From Oxytropis ochrocephala (Eukaryota > Streptophyta > Magnoliopsida > Fabales > Fabaceae): 64,000 nucleotides of DNA. Where the stretch lies: positions 111,991,315 through 112,055,314 of the forward strand of contig CM037089.1 of NCBI GenBank assembly GCA_020916435.1. The letters run 5' to 3'. Position 1 is the stretch's first letter. Every line of letters starts with the position of its first letter. The position numbers were made by a program, and so were the translations under genes. Under the pieces are notes generated by a model. That model was not told the origin of the DNA and ran no database searches. It saw only the letters and a list, made by a program, of their open reading frames with translations. This document shows, one piece after another, positions 46,300 through 57,867 of this stretch.

Positions 46300-48300
46300 C
46301 AGATTCTTGATCATTTTACCTTCTCACCCACATGCTCCCACCCGGAAGGATCACGCTTAGCATCAAATAATTTCGGTTTTTTCTTCTTTGGTGCACCTTT
46401 TGTTCTGACTTTTGATTTAGGTGGAACCATTGAAGAAGTAGAAGGGAATGCTATCTCATTAAGCTGCCTCTTGATAAGAAATTTCTCCTCCTCACTCACC
46501 TTATCAAATCTGGCCCGGATAGCATCGAACTGGTAAGAAATATCACAGCCAGATTATTTATCCTGAGTGGATTTATCATCTACTGCATCCAAGCTCAAAT
46601 GTTTCCAGTGATCATCAACAACATTCAACGGAATAGAATTACCGGAAGCATGAAAAATACCTATCTCACAAGCACAAGGAAGAAGATGTGTCTTCCTTTG
46701 AATGCACCGACACCGCCCTTTGTCATATCCAACCCCAGATTTCGATCTTTCAAACTCCTTAACCATGTGACCCAATGCAGATAAGGAAACAAGACCTTGA
46801 ATATTTTTAAACAGTGGAATATTGGACTTGACTTCAATTCTGTTGATGATTCTTTGAAAAGACCCGATGATTTGATCAAAATGAATTGTCAGCATGTCAT
46901 CAATAGATATGAAACATTTAGATAAATCACCCTTAGAAGTCTTCAACTGTCTCTTCAAACTCCAATGCAAAGATTCCGCTCTTAAATAATAAACACGTGT
47001 CAAAAAAATTCAAGCAACGGATAGAAATAATAAACAAGTGTCAAAGAAATTTAAACGACGAAAAAAAATATGTCCACGTGTCAAAAAAATTCAAGCAACG
47101 GATAGAAATAATAAACAAGTGTCAAAGAAATTTAAACGACGAAAAAAAATATGTCCATGTGTCAAAAAAATTCAAGCAACGGATAGAAATAATAAATGCG
47201 AAAAATACCTATTGGTCGTCACATTCCCCAAGTGTGGGATATGGTTAGTCCATGCTGAGATAAATCGCTCCCTGTGCTGTGTCAATCATGTGTCATGCAC
47301 ATAAGAGCAGGTTTATCAGAGCAAACAGCCTCAAAAAACTTCAGATTAGATAAGTACTCTGACTCATCAACAAAATCAATAATACAGAGCCAGAGAGAGA
47401 GGACCTCCTCCCGCCTATCCTTGTGCACCAACTCTTTAATCTTCGCTTTGACATTTTTTGTCACATGCCAATGACACAATAAATTTGTAGCGAAGGAAAG
47501 ACATCAAGAATAATAGACATACAAAAGAGATCTCTGCCTCATCAAGAAAACTGAGGATGAATAGAATGCAACTCACATATACCTCGCAAATTCTTTGCAA
47601 TACCCAAGAAAATGAATAGCCAGCTCCTGCCCAATATACGCAAATGCAACATGAAAACTTATCTCAGTGTTTGTGACTCCAACAATCTGTAGAAGAGGCA
47701 AGTTATATCTGTTGGTTTTGTAGGTTGAGTCAAGAATGAGAACTTTGGGAAACAACCTCAATAACTTTATAGAAGTGGGATGAGCCCACATGATATCACT
47801 GATGACATCAGACCCGGGAATCTTTCTACTCCAACATAGATAATTATGTGATGCAATCAGTCTCAACACCTCCTGAATGTCCGTTCTAGGACCTCTTTGT
47901 AGACCGGTGTTTGTGACGCTGCCTATAAACTTGACGAAGAGTAGTCACATTCTCCATATCTAGCTTCTTCAAAACAGTAATAGTAGCTTTCGATCCAACA
48001 TCAAGATCTGCATGCTCGTTAACCAGATCCTTTTGCGCCTTAGCTAGACAGACGCCCAAATGCATTAGTACCAATGGAAGTTTTAAGCAACTCGTGCGTG
48101 TGTCTACCACATTTAACCGTCACACACCAACCCCCACGGCTAACAGTGCAAGTAGCTTTCAATCTAAAAGTACAACCTCTTATTTTAGAACCGAAAACCC
48201 TTGAATCATTAGTAAACCCGCCTTGCTTCTCACAGCCAAAATCAATCTTATCTCGTCCCCCCTCTTTCCAACTGCTTTTTCTGATCTCACTATAATAACG
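46300..48300 (-). pseudogene. FAR1-type MULE transposase, frameshifted
   Basis: From N- to C-terminus on the minus strand: a FAR1-like N-region (to about 47886). The MULE transposase core is at 47869-47573 (VLILDSTYKTNRYNLPLLQI; VGVTNTEISFHVAFAYI, the PF10551-type block). Then NLLCHWHVTKNVKAK near 47470. The region 47003-46554 contains a SWIM-type zinc finger CRCIQRKTHLLPCACE. A basic linker (KSKVRTKGAPKKKKPKLF) is at 46499-46311. Frame breaks near 47880, 47570-47480 and 47280, plus an 81-bp tandem repeat at 46997-47200, break the frame, unless some of these are introns. Confidence 0.75.
46997..47200 (+). repeat. 81-bp tandem repeat, about 2.5 copies, inside the MULE gene
   Basis: The unit gtgtcaaaaaaattcaagca recurs at 46997, 47078 and 47159. 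Each unit itself contains two related halves (gtgtcaaaaaaattcaagca / gtgtcaaagaaatttaaacg). 81 is a multiple of three, so copy-number change keeps any frame. Confidence 0.9.
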
Positions 48301-49339
48301 ACTACACCGATACTTCTACCAACAGCTTTGGCCCACTCTTCCACAGCCTCGTGTGTAGAAAATATCTACAAAATATATAATTTAATAAGTACTTAAGTAA
48401 TTTAATACTATTTACGAAACTTGATTAACAAAAATATACCGTATCCGTGGTAAACGCCACATTGTGTATCGATATCAACGAAGCCAAGCGAAGTCGGCAT
48501 CTGCGATCTGCAGCAGAGGTCAATATCTGTTCCAACAAAACAGATATCAACTCAGGAAAAAACAAAAAAAATAACCCAATCGTATATACCTCTTCAACCT
48601 TGTATATACGATGGGTATTTTTTTAACATCATATATACATGGCCCAGATGTATATACAATTAGATCTTCAAAGCCCACTCGTATATAACCTATATACGAT
48701 GGGTAGTCAACGAAGCATTTAATAATGCAATCGTATATACATCTCGAAGGACATATATACGATGCACACTTTTTCAGGTCAACGTTCATTATTTAATGTA
48801 ATCGTATATACCTTCCATTGAGGTATATACGATGGCAGATAAAGTGGGTTCCAATCAGAGTGAATTCAATGCAAGTCAAAATGATGATTTATGGCAGGGG
48901 TATTATCGGAATATCATAAAAGGGTGGGGGTGGGAGGGGATGGGGTGCGGGTATAAAAAAACTCATCCTACATTGAATTGGGGCAAGGTAATGGGTTGGG
49001 CTTGCTCTAGGTTCACTAATTCTTAGGTCCATCAGATTTCTAATCACACACCTCTACTATTCTATCATACACAATCACATTTATTTATCAATACTAACAC
49101 CTAATGTGCTCAATTATCACACGAAATCATTCAAGATATTAAAGCACATATCAAAGAATTTAAATATCAATCAATAATATCCAAAGTAATTAAAATTTGC
49201 TTTGGGTATTAAACATAAAATTATTGAATAGCATGACAAACAGTAATGAAAAAATGTTGGTTGGAAAAAATAGATCAAAAGCAATATGCGAAGATGTAAT
49301 AGGATTTCTTATAAATAAAAAACATAAAGAATATCAATT

Positions 49340-50150
49340 TAAGTTACTTTTGTCCCGGTCCTGCCGCTTGTGGTGTTATTTTTAGAGACAAAATTGGAGC
49401 TATTCTTAGTTGCTTTTCTTCTTCCATCGGTAACAGTTATCCTCTTCGTGCTGAAATTGTTGGGGCATGATGGCTATTGAGATTGCTTTTGAGAAGGGCT
49501 GGAAGAATCTTTGGTTGGAGTGCGATTCTCAGTTAATAGTTTCTGCTTTCAAGAATTGCACAATTGTTCCTTGGAAGCTTAGAAATCGTTGGAATAATTG
49601 CATATATTTGACGAGACAAAATGAAATTTGTTTGCTCTCACATTTATAGAGAATGTAACACTTGTGTTGATAAGCTTGTCGGGCATGGTACTAACATTTC
49701 TGGTTTTGTCTGGTGGAACCTTCCTCCTAGATTCATTGCTGAAGATTTCTGCAGAGATAGTTAGGTTTGCCTAGCTATAGGTTCTGATTTCCTATTTGAT
49801 GGCTTCTATCTTATTCTCGCCTTTTTGTTTTTGGTGTGCTACAAATGATTGTTAATGACTTTTGTTCCAACCTAGTTGGGATGAGAGTCATTATAGTAAT
49901 TCTCTTGCATGCCAATTTTATTTTTCTTTGGATTGGTTTCCTTTTAATAGGATTGAATATTTTTTTTTGGTTTGTTGTTTTAATCGGGTATTGGCCTAGT
50001 CCCCCCATTATGTCTCTTGTATATTTTCCACTTTTTTAGTAAATTGTAGGGAGAGTACTATTTCTTTCTTGATGGTTTTACTCCTAAGGAGGACTTTCCA
50101 TCAGAAAGTTTTAACGAGGCTCCATGAACTATTCTTTTGCTTAATTTTTT
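49340..50150 (+). pseudogene. LINE (L1-type) 3' end with RNase H domain
   Basis: Frames around 49348-49830 read GPAACGVIFRDKIGAILSCF, then LRAEIVGAMMAIEIAFEKGW, then LWLECDSQLIVSAFKN and a REGNxxADKLA-like end. This is the plant LINE-type RNase H with D/E/D residues visible. A frameshift lies near 49460 and stops follow. Downstream to 50150 is 3'-UTR-like sequence. Confidence 0.7.
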
Positions 50151-51195
50151 TTTATTAATCTGTAAATAGATAATTGAAGTGTATGTTGGTCTCCTCTTAT
50201 ATCCATTATGAGTTGAATGACTACTAATAATACCAATTAAAATGTTCTAAAAAATATCAAATTTACACTAATATGTTAATTCCATTAAATGTTTTTACAT
50301 AATTTCTTATATGACTGCTTTACTAGAGTTAAATATGTGTATCTTTTAAACTCATTGAAAATTACCACACCAACACCAACTATATTAATTATCCTTAATT
50401 TTTTTATCAAATATACAATTTAAATCAATGAGAGTTTTCACTCTTTCAAACTATTATCTTATTTCGTCAGATAAAACAAAATTTCTTATGTATAATATGG
50501 GTAATTCTAGGGTGAAAGAGCAAATTAAATCTTTCACCGGTGAACCACTAAAATTGACCGTTAGATATTGTTTAAAAAGCTATGAATGGTTAAGATTGAA
50601 TCAACCGATATTAAATCTCAATCATTGATGAATTTCTAAACTACATCTAACGGTCAAATTTATATTAAAAGTAGTAATATCACCATACGACTAATGTTAA
50701 GTGTTTCTTTTAACAAAATCATTAAACTACTTGTTGTTACATAAAATAACTAAATTAAATTTAATTATATCTACTAATATCTTTTATATATAAAAGTAGG
50801 ATACAAGTAAAGACAAAATAGAGGTAATTTGGGCGGGAAAAAGTCTGCCAAAACTGAGGATATTTTAGGAATTCCAATTTTAGGTTATTAATTAGGTCAT
50901 TAATTATTATCTAAGCAAACCAAGAGTTCAACACCCTATCCAATTTCTATTGCACATTTATTTGCAATCCATTTCCCAATGCACGTTCATTAAATAATAT
51001 TACAAAAAACGAAAAAAAATTACTTTGAAAAAGAAAAACAAAAAAACATTGAATTATAAAAAGAGCAAGAATAAACATTCATTCTGGGGGTACTTTCGTA
51101 AATTATGTTTCCAAAAATAAAAGACTTTAACATCGAAAATTCATTTCCCATTGCGTATTCATTAAATGCATTTGGAATAGTCATCAATTAATGAA
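50151..51195 (+). other. AT-rich intergenic stretch with one small hairpin element
   Basis: No coding. aaattgaccgttagat (50550) and its inverse atctaacggtcaaattta (50646-50663) flank about 80 bp and could form a MITE-like hairpin. Confidence 0.4.
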
Positions 51196-51640
51196 AGTCT
51201 AGAAATTTGAAGAGGTTAATTAACGAGAATTCGAAGAGGCTTCATTATGATAGAATAGTAGGAATTCGGAGATCAATTAATAAAAGAGTAGGAATTCGAA
51301 AATCAATTAATAAAAAGTCTAGGAATTTGAAGAGGTTATTAATGGGAATTCGAAGAGGCTTTAATTTGATAGAAGAGTAGGAATTCGAAAATCAATTAAC
51401 AAAAGAGTAGAAATTCGAAAAAAATCAATTGATAAAAGCCTAGGAATTCGAAGAGGTGAATTAATGGGAGTACGAAGAATTTTCTTTATGACAGAATTCG
51501 AATATTCATGACTTAATAAAACATTAAGAATTCAAAAAGCAATTAATAAAAGTCTAGGAATTCGAAAAAGTGAATTAATTCGCATGGAAGATGAAGGTGG
51601 ATTAATTTGAAATCTAGGAATATGAAAGGTTTCAATTCGT
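51196..51640 (+). repeat. Minisatellite, about 120-bp unit, 3.6 copies, rich in gaattc
   Basis: The junction gtctaggaattygaagagg recurs near 51200, 51320, 51441 and 51555. Each unit contains several shorter repeats of aggaattcgaaaatcaatta, giving a higher-order structure with many EcoRI-type hexamers. Confidence 0.85.
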
Positions 51641-51883
51641 AAATTGTTCATTAAAGAGAATTGTTAATGGTTTGTGGCCACTCAATGCGCATGGAACATA
51701 TTGATGGTGGAGATATTTACACGTACGGTGAGAGTAGGATCAACACCATTCACTCCTCACGTTGATGTCATATCTGTGCTTCAATTTTTGTTTTGGGTTT
51801 TGTCTGCTGAAAAATTTACGGTCAAAGAAAATTGATATTATTTCTTAGTCCTAAGTCCTAACACTTTCTCAACTCAATATCAG

Positions 51884-52610
51884 GTGAATTGTTCAGTTAG
51901 AGGTGATCTTGGACCTGCCTGTAATTCTGCCGGAATGATTGATCGCTATATTCTTGGTCTTCACCATCTATACAGAAAGACTGTTTACAAAAGGCATCTT
52001 AAGGTGACCAATCTGAACTGGATATATATTTTGTTGGTATTCCATTACTTTACTTCCTTCAAGTAGGGTTTCCCTTCTATTCAATTACTAACAAATATTT
52101 ATTTAACAGAAAATGGTTGCATTGTATGCTTTATATTAGTACTCGATAGAAGACAATTTATGATTCTTTTCATTTGTTTTCAGCTCCATAACAACTGCAG
52201 TTTCATGCATAATTGGACTCGGTTACGTTCTCGCCCATCTAGAGGTGAGAGAGATCATATATCAACTATAGTAGTTTACTGAACCTAGGCTGCCTGTAAA
52301 ATTTTAGCATTTTCCATGATATGAATTCCTTAAAATCTTAACTCAATGATCCAACAACACAATACACTTTGTAACTTATTTGGGCACTGCATTCTCGATA
52401 CTCATTCTAAACTGTGTTCTTGAAACTTCCTTTTCTGTATGCTTGTATTGTAGGACCACAAAGGACGTCTTAACAACTGGTTGTGCCTTTCAGTTTCATT
52501 TGAGTATTTTGAATTTTCTTATCATGCCAATGTGTGTTTCACGTGGTGATTTTGCTTTATTTTGAGAACTATGCCCTCTGCATAGTTACTCTTACTACCT
52601 AATAGTAGAA
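51884..52610 (+). pseudogene. HGSNAT-like (heparan-alpha-glucosaminide N-acetyltransferase-like) gene fragment
   Basis: Three exon-like blocks. 51884-52003 encodes NCSVRGDLGPACNSAGMIDR then YILGLHHLYRKTVYKR. 52184-52244 encodes SITTAVSCIIGLGYVLAHLE. 52454 onward encodes DHKGRLNNWLCLSVS before frame decay. All have consensus AG/GT borders and match consecutive parts of the plant HGSNAT/DUF1624-like membrane acetyltransferase family. The exon that should lie between the first two (family ...PSWCxxPFDPEG...) is missing, the phases of blocks 1 and 2 do not fit, and the third block runs into stops. No upstream exons were found. Plant function of the family is not established. Confidence 0.7.
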
Positions 52611-52985
52611 GCAACTAACTTTCCGACATGCTTTTGGATCCCATATAATGAACTCAGGCATTGTTTTCTTAGTGAGAAATTGATATTTTTGAAAGATCAT
52701 ATGTGGCAGTGTTTTTATGGTTTTATATGGCAGTTCTGTATTTGTATAGTTTGTATATAGCAAGATGTTTATGTGCCTTACTTGATGAACAAACACTTTA
52801 CAAGCCAGTGGTCTTTTGACATTATGAATTTTTTGCTAGCTATGCTTTATGCTATTCCATTGTGCATTACAATTATTTAGTTCCATCCTTGACTGCTTCA
52901 TGAGCTTTTGTTTATCATTTGAACGATAAAAGTTACAATGAATAATAATCTATAGTATGTGCTTAATGCCTAAAACTTGAAATCT

Positions 52986-53058
52986 GACTCCATGGCCCAA
53001 TGGATAAGGCATTGGTCTACGAAACCAAATATTCTGGGTTCGATTCCCAGTGGGGTCA
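52986..53058 (+). tRNA. tRNA-Arg (ACG)
   Basis: A 73-nt cloverleaf: acceptor GACTCCA/TGGGGTC (one G-T pair), D-arm GGCCCAATGGATAAGGC, anticodon stem TTGGT/ACCAA with loop CTACGAA (anticodon ACG), T-arm CTGGG TTCGATT CCCAG, discriminator A. A T-run (53060-53063) follows as Pol III terminator. No intron, no encoded CCA. It lies 370 bp downstream of the HGSNAT-like relic. Confidence 0.95.
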
Positions 53059-53139
53059 TTTTTAATCATATTAAGAAACATCTAGAACTTTTACAGAAAT
53101 TTGTATAATTTTCAAGTTTAATGAATTGGTGTAATTTTG

Positions 53140-53430
53140 TGTTTGTAGTGCTTTTAAGATTAGAGATAGATTTTTCCCTCTCTATTAGTGACGAAAATAA
53201 TCACTCTCTATTAGAAAAGGAAAATTCCCTCTCTATTAGCGACAGAAACATCCCTCTCTATTAGCGACAGATTTTTTCCTCTCAATTAGCGACGAATTTC
53301 TCCTCGCTATTAGCGACGAATTTTCAAAATCCCTTGCTAAATATTTAGCGACGCCAAAATTCGAGACGAATCCCGATTCGTCGCAAATTCCGTCGCTAAA
53401 TTGATTAGTAACAGATTTTCGTGGTTTGGA
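53140..53430 (+). repeat. Array of tattagcgac-type repeats
   Basis: ctctctattagcgac and variants recur about every 25-40 bp from 53180 to 53330. They are followed by inverse forms (cgtcgctaaat) at 53385-53400. Clustered TTAGCGACG motifs are typical of subterminal regions of plant CACTA elements; no CACTA terminus was found, so assignment is tentative. Confidence 0.5.
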
Positions 53431-53584
53431 GAGGGATTTGAGTCATCTCTAAATTTTGGTTTTTTAGTAATGGAAGCTTGAAAATCGTGCTCGGTTGTTT
53501 CGAGGTTGCTTGAAGATCCACGTCGGGTGGGGGGTACCTGCAAGACACTCTGACGCCCAAGTCAGTATGTGACCGAGAAAAGAG

Positions 53585-53613
53585 GAAAGAGAGAGAGAGA
53601 GAGAGAGAGAGAG
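53585..53613 (+). repeat. (GA)n microsatellite
   Basis: Uninterrupted GA run between 53585 and 53613. It is followed by ttgccac-type short repeats to 53800. Confidence 0.85.
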
Positions 53614-53899
53614 TCAAGGGTAGCGAAAGTGAGAGACATGTGTCTGAATGTACGTACCGTGGTAGTGGGATTGCCACGGACTTGCCATGGAATCTGTAAT
53701 GAGAAAAGTGTTCGTAAGTTTGGTAAGAATTTGCCACGGACTTTGATAATTTGCCACAGACGTTGATAATTTGCCACCGAAATTTCGTGGAAAACCCGTG
53801 GCAAATGTTTGAATCAGAATTAAGTAAAGGGAGTCTACTCGACCCCTTTCTTTCACGCTCACTCTCACCTTTCACTCTCCTCACCTCCGTCCCTCCCTA

Positions 53900-54657
53900 A
53901 CACTCTCACTCTCCTCACCTCACCTCTGCACCTCAAGTGACCTCCACTTTGCACCACCGCGCCTCTCTCACTCACTCACTCAGGCCGTTTTCCTTCTTCT
54001 TCTCCCTTCCCTTCTTCTTCCTCTTCTCAGCGCCTCATGAAAACGAAGCTGAGTTTCTTTCTCTCTTCCCTTCTTCTTCTCTCAGCGCCTCCTCAATTCT
54101 TCTTCTTAATGGTAAGTTTGTTGCTTCTATTTTACTTCTATTAGATAGAAAACCCCCAATTTTTGGTAGAATCAAAAACCCTAAATTCCTCTTTTCAGAT
54201 CTTAAATGAAAGCAATTTAGCTATTTTAGATCTTCCCTGGCTGTGATGTATGGTACTTTTTTTACCAGTTTTATTTTCTTTCTAATCTAAAACTTTGTGA
54301 TGATTTCTCAAGGTTGATGCTACTCGAAGAGAATCAAATTGCTTTTCACTCAGAGGATGGTTTGATCTTTGATGGTGTGAAAGATTATTCCCGCCAACTT
54401 GCTGAGATGATAGGGCTAGGAAGAGACACAGAGCTTCCTCAAGCTGGTGTAAGTCTTTCTATACACCATAATCCACCAACTGTTGTTCTTTGGGGAACCA
54501 TAATGTTTTACACGGTCAGTGTTTGTGTAAAATTCCTCTTTTCATTGATTGTGTATGCTTTACTGTCACTAATTAAGGATTGAAGAAGAAGAGACAAAGC
54601 TAAGGTAAGGGTTTTGCTGTCACTAAGTTTTTGATGGGTATAAGGTATGTTTGTGTG
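53900..54657 (+). pseudogene. 5' exons of an unrecognised gene, cut by the Ogre-like element
   Basis: A CT-rich leader (53880-54110) ends at a donor (AATG|GTAAGT, 54113), and an exon-like block follows an acceptor at 54312. It encodes LLEENQIAFHSEDGLIFDGV and then KDYSRQLAEMIGLGRDTEL, ending near a donor GTAAGT at 54449. The peptide looks like real conserved protein but I cannot name the family. Short frames continue to about 54580. The next exons, if any, lie beyond the 9.1-kb insertion at 54658 and none is visible by 64000. It may be a fragment. Confidence 0.35.
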
Positions 54658-57600
54658 TGTAGCGACCGAAAAATCCGAGAAAGGATTCTTCGAAGTTCGA
54701 AAGGAAGCCGCCACCAAATTTTAGTTTAAGGGCAAATTCGGAAAATCCCTTTGGGTTTTAGGACAAGGTATTGTTAGGGTTCGGGAGTCGTTATGTGTGG
54801 GGAAGGTATTAGCACCCCACGACATCCATTGTCTAATTAATTAAGATTTATTTAATGATTACCCTTTTATTCATGGAAAAAGACTTATTTAAATTTTTGG
54901 TTTTTAGTTCTTCCTGAAAAAGGTTTGTGGGTTGGTGTTTTTTAGTGTAGGGGTCCTAGGATTCCTTGAACTGTACAGCCCACTGATTCCTAGGACACCG
55001 ACTAACCCGATTGTACAACCGACTTTAGTCCCCTACTTTTTGAAATGATTTTTTGAGTTTTTGAGAAAAAGGTTGTTTGAGGTTAGGTGAGTTGGTTTTA
55101 GAATAGGTATTCTAGAACTCCTGAACTGTACAACTCATTAGTTTTAGAACGCTGACTAATCCGGTTGTACAACCGACTTAATCCCCTATTTTTAGGAAAA
55201 ATAGTTTATTCATATTTTAATAAGTTTTCAGGATTACTGAACTGTACAGCTCATTGGTCCTAAAATAAGGACTAACCCGGTTGTACAACCGACTTAGCCG
55301 TTTATTTAACTTCGCGAGAAAATGTATTTATATTTGAGTTGAAAAGGAATTAAAACGAAAAAAGGGGGTGAAAATTGTAAAACGAGGTTTTATTAGTCGC
55401 AGGGGGTTGTACAATTAATAGGAGGTGTAAAAAGGAAGCCCAGTATGCGAAACTGGGCTTAAGTGGGGGGAGGTGCGCGCGTGAATTGGGTGGTGCGAAT
55501 AGCGTTCTGATAATTAAAATAAAAACAAAAGACAAAAGGCCACTATATGAGGCCCAAACCGAAACTAAAAAACCTAAAAATCAGATCAGCCTCTCCTTCC
55601 TTCCTTCCAGCGGCGCGGCGCCGTGAGAGAGGACGAAACTTCCGGCGCAAAATCCGTCGGTTTCCACGGGGAGAGAGAGAGAGAAAATCCGGCGAGATGT
55701 TCGCTGGTTTCCATGGAACTGGGTTGTGGGGTGGTTCGCGGCGGAGATGGTTCCATGGGTGGCCGGTGGTGATTTTTTTTTTAACAGTTTCAGTTTTCCT
55801 TTTCTTTTTAATTCTCCTTCTTTCGATTCCTTTTCTTGCTGTTTGTTTCCTTCTTCTCCTACACCCTTCTCTCTATTTTTACTCTATGTGATTTTCTTCT
55901 TCTCACATTTATTTTTGGCCCCCTGGATATGTGGAACTATTTACTCTAATGTTGTTTCGTTTCCGAATTACGTTCTTCTCATTTTGATCTCTGGTTTGTT
56001 AATTTTATTTTTCAGTTTTCACTTAAACCACTATTTTCATGTTAAACTAGACTAACCTCTAAAAACAATCTGCCCTCTAAGTATCAAAATATACTTTTTG
56101 AAATAAAGATGGAATTAATCTACTACTGCTTGTTCTAATATGGATCGTTTCATATACAGTTCTGATTGGTTATTAAAAAAAATATATAGTTCTGATTTAT
56201 AATAATACAAACAGAATATAAATAGAACAAGAAATAGTTTTTTTGACCAACTTAACTCCTAATTTTTAACAGACTGAATCTTTGGATCGTGTTATTTATT
56301 CCTATGACTTCTGGATTTAACAACTAATACAAATATCAGAACAGGTTTCATGCAGACTAGTTCTACATGTCTAGACTGAATAACATGAATGAACCAACCT
56401 TTACTTTAGCTTCTGTTAGGCTCCTACTTGCTTATGACTGAACTGCTGCTCTGCTACTGTGTTTTCTTTGGTCTGCTGCTGTTGCTCAAATTTTCAGATC
56501 TCACAAAAACGTGTTTAGGTGATTAGGGTTCCAATGTGAAGCCCTAATCCTTATTTTTCAGTAATATTTGCAGCTGCCTCTGTGTGTTTAGACTCTAGGT
56601 TAACTGTTTATTTATAGGTAGAAATTAGGTTTTAGCATTAATTCTTTGTTTGACCGGGCTTTTGAGATCGATAATGTGGGCTTCTTTGAAAGCGGTCTTG
56701 GAGAGCAAGAAGCACCCAGAGATTACACGATCTTTGCTCCTTTATTTAATTTTCGTTTTTTATATTTTTTTTTATTTTTGATTATTGTTTTTTTTTTTGT
56801 ATTTTAGAGATTGGGACATTTTGGATACTCCTAAATTGTAATAAAAATTAAATTAGCTCTTTTGACGCTTTTACTCAAAATAAATTAAACGACTAAAACA
56901 ACAAAAAAAAAAAGAGGACGGACAAAATTGGGGTATAACAGCTGCCCCTCTTTATTTATATTTTAACTAGAAAAGGTGAAATGTATTCAAATTTTCGTAG
57001 TAGAAATAGAAATAAAGATAGAATAGACATCAGTTTTGTCCGTTTAAGAGGAAGCGAAGGGTTTGAGAATGAAGGGGGAACGATTAACACTTGGCGCATT
57101 AACCGAGAACAAAATGAAGGATCGCTCGGGATCTGAAGGAGCACTAAGACTCTGAAGGACCACTCGGGGTTTAGAAGGCTGCCTAGGCCTTAATAGAGGA
57201 TCATCGTGGTCTAAAGGAGCGCTACTAGCTACAGTACTAGTAAAACGATCTGAGGGGCCTTTAGATTCGAGCGGCCAGGGGTCAAGATCAGATCCGGAAC
57301 TAATATGTTGACCAATAGAGGACGTCCACCATGTCTTAGGCCGACACAACTTGTCTGAAGGACCACGCGGGGTCTGGAAGGTCTGTCGGGCTCGACTACG
57401 ACATTTGCGACTTGGGCCACTTAGGGCACTGAAGGAGCGTAGTGCTCTGAAGGACCACTCGGGGTCTGAAGGATCAGCTTTGTGATCCGTAATATGATAT
57501 GGGATTAATTTGGGAATGAAATATAGGGACCGACACTTTATGTGTTTATCTGAGCACACCTAACGAATGCATCTACTGAGAAGGGGAAAACCAATCTACG

Positions 57601-57811
57601 TTTGATGAAGCAATTAATGGTGCAAGAAATGATTGGTATCTGGTAGGATGTGGAATGACTTTTTCCCTTTCCTCTTTTTGCTTATTGCTTTTTGTTTTTT
57701 GTTTTTTTTTGTTTTGGTTTTTTTTTGTTTTTTTGTTTTGAAAAATGATGAGTGCCAAATGTGAATATGATGCAAATGAAATGCTCGGGTGCAAATGCTA
57801 TGGTGCATGAG

Positions 57812-57867
57812 GTGATGATATGATATGATATGATATGATATGATATGATATGATATGATATGATATG
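57812..57867 (+). repeat. Pentanucleotide (TGATA)n microsatellite
   Basis: About eleven consecutive tgata units inside the Ogre-like interior. Confidence 0.9.

Larger units (their letters stand above)
45126..48968 (-). mobile_element. MULE encoding a FAR1/MULE transposase with OTU protease domain
   Basis: Terminal repeats GGTTTTTTTTTTGTACCCCCA and (reverse of the other end) GGATGAGTTTTTTTATACCC; 9-bp TSD tacattgaa at 45117-45125 and 48969-48977. Coding relics on the minus strand occupy about 48300-45616. The subterminal regions 45235-45420 and 48575-48835 are packed with cgtatata palindromes. It is inserted in a gypsy LTR, so it is younger than that LTR. Confidence 0.9.
44163..49250 (-). mobile_element. 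Gypsy 5' LTR (minus orientation), split by a MULE
   Basis: On the minus strand the LTR ends ...ATTAGGATGTTTACA at 44163, directly before the primer site and gag relic. Its body extends right through 45125, is interrupted by the MULE at 45126-48968, and resumes at 48978. The outer LTR start was not found; 49250 is a guess. Confidence 0.5.

Noticed and set aside
46997..47248. Apparent CRISPR-like or coding repeat
   Set aside because: Units are direct tandem copies without spacers, inside a plant transposon; not CRISPR, and the frame is on the strand opposite the gene.
55547..55891. 114-codon frame, repeated at 62387-62728
   Set aside because: Lies in both LTRs of the Ogre-like element; differs between copies by frame-changing indels and has no motif.
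57812..57867. Telomere- or centromere-like short repeat
   Set aside because: Simple TGATA microsatellite; not the plant telomere motif.
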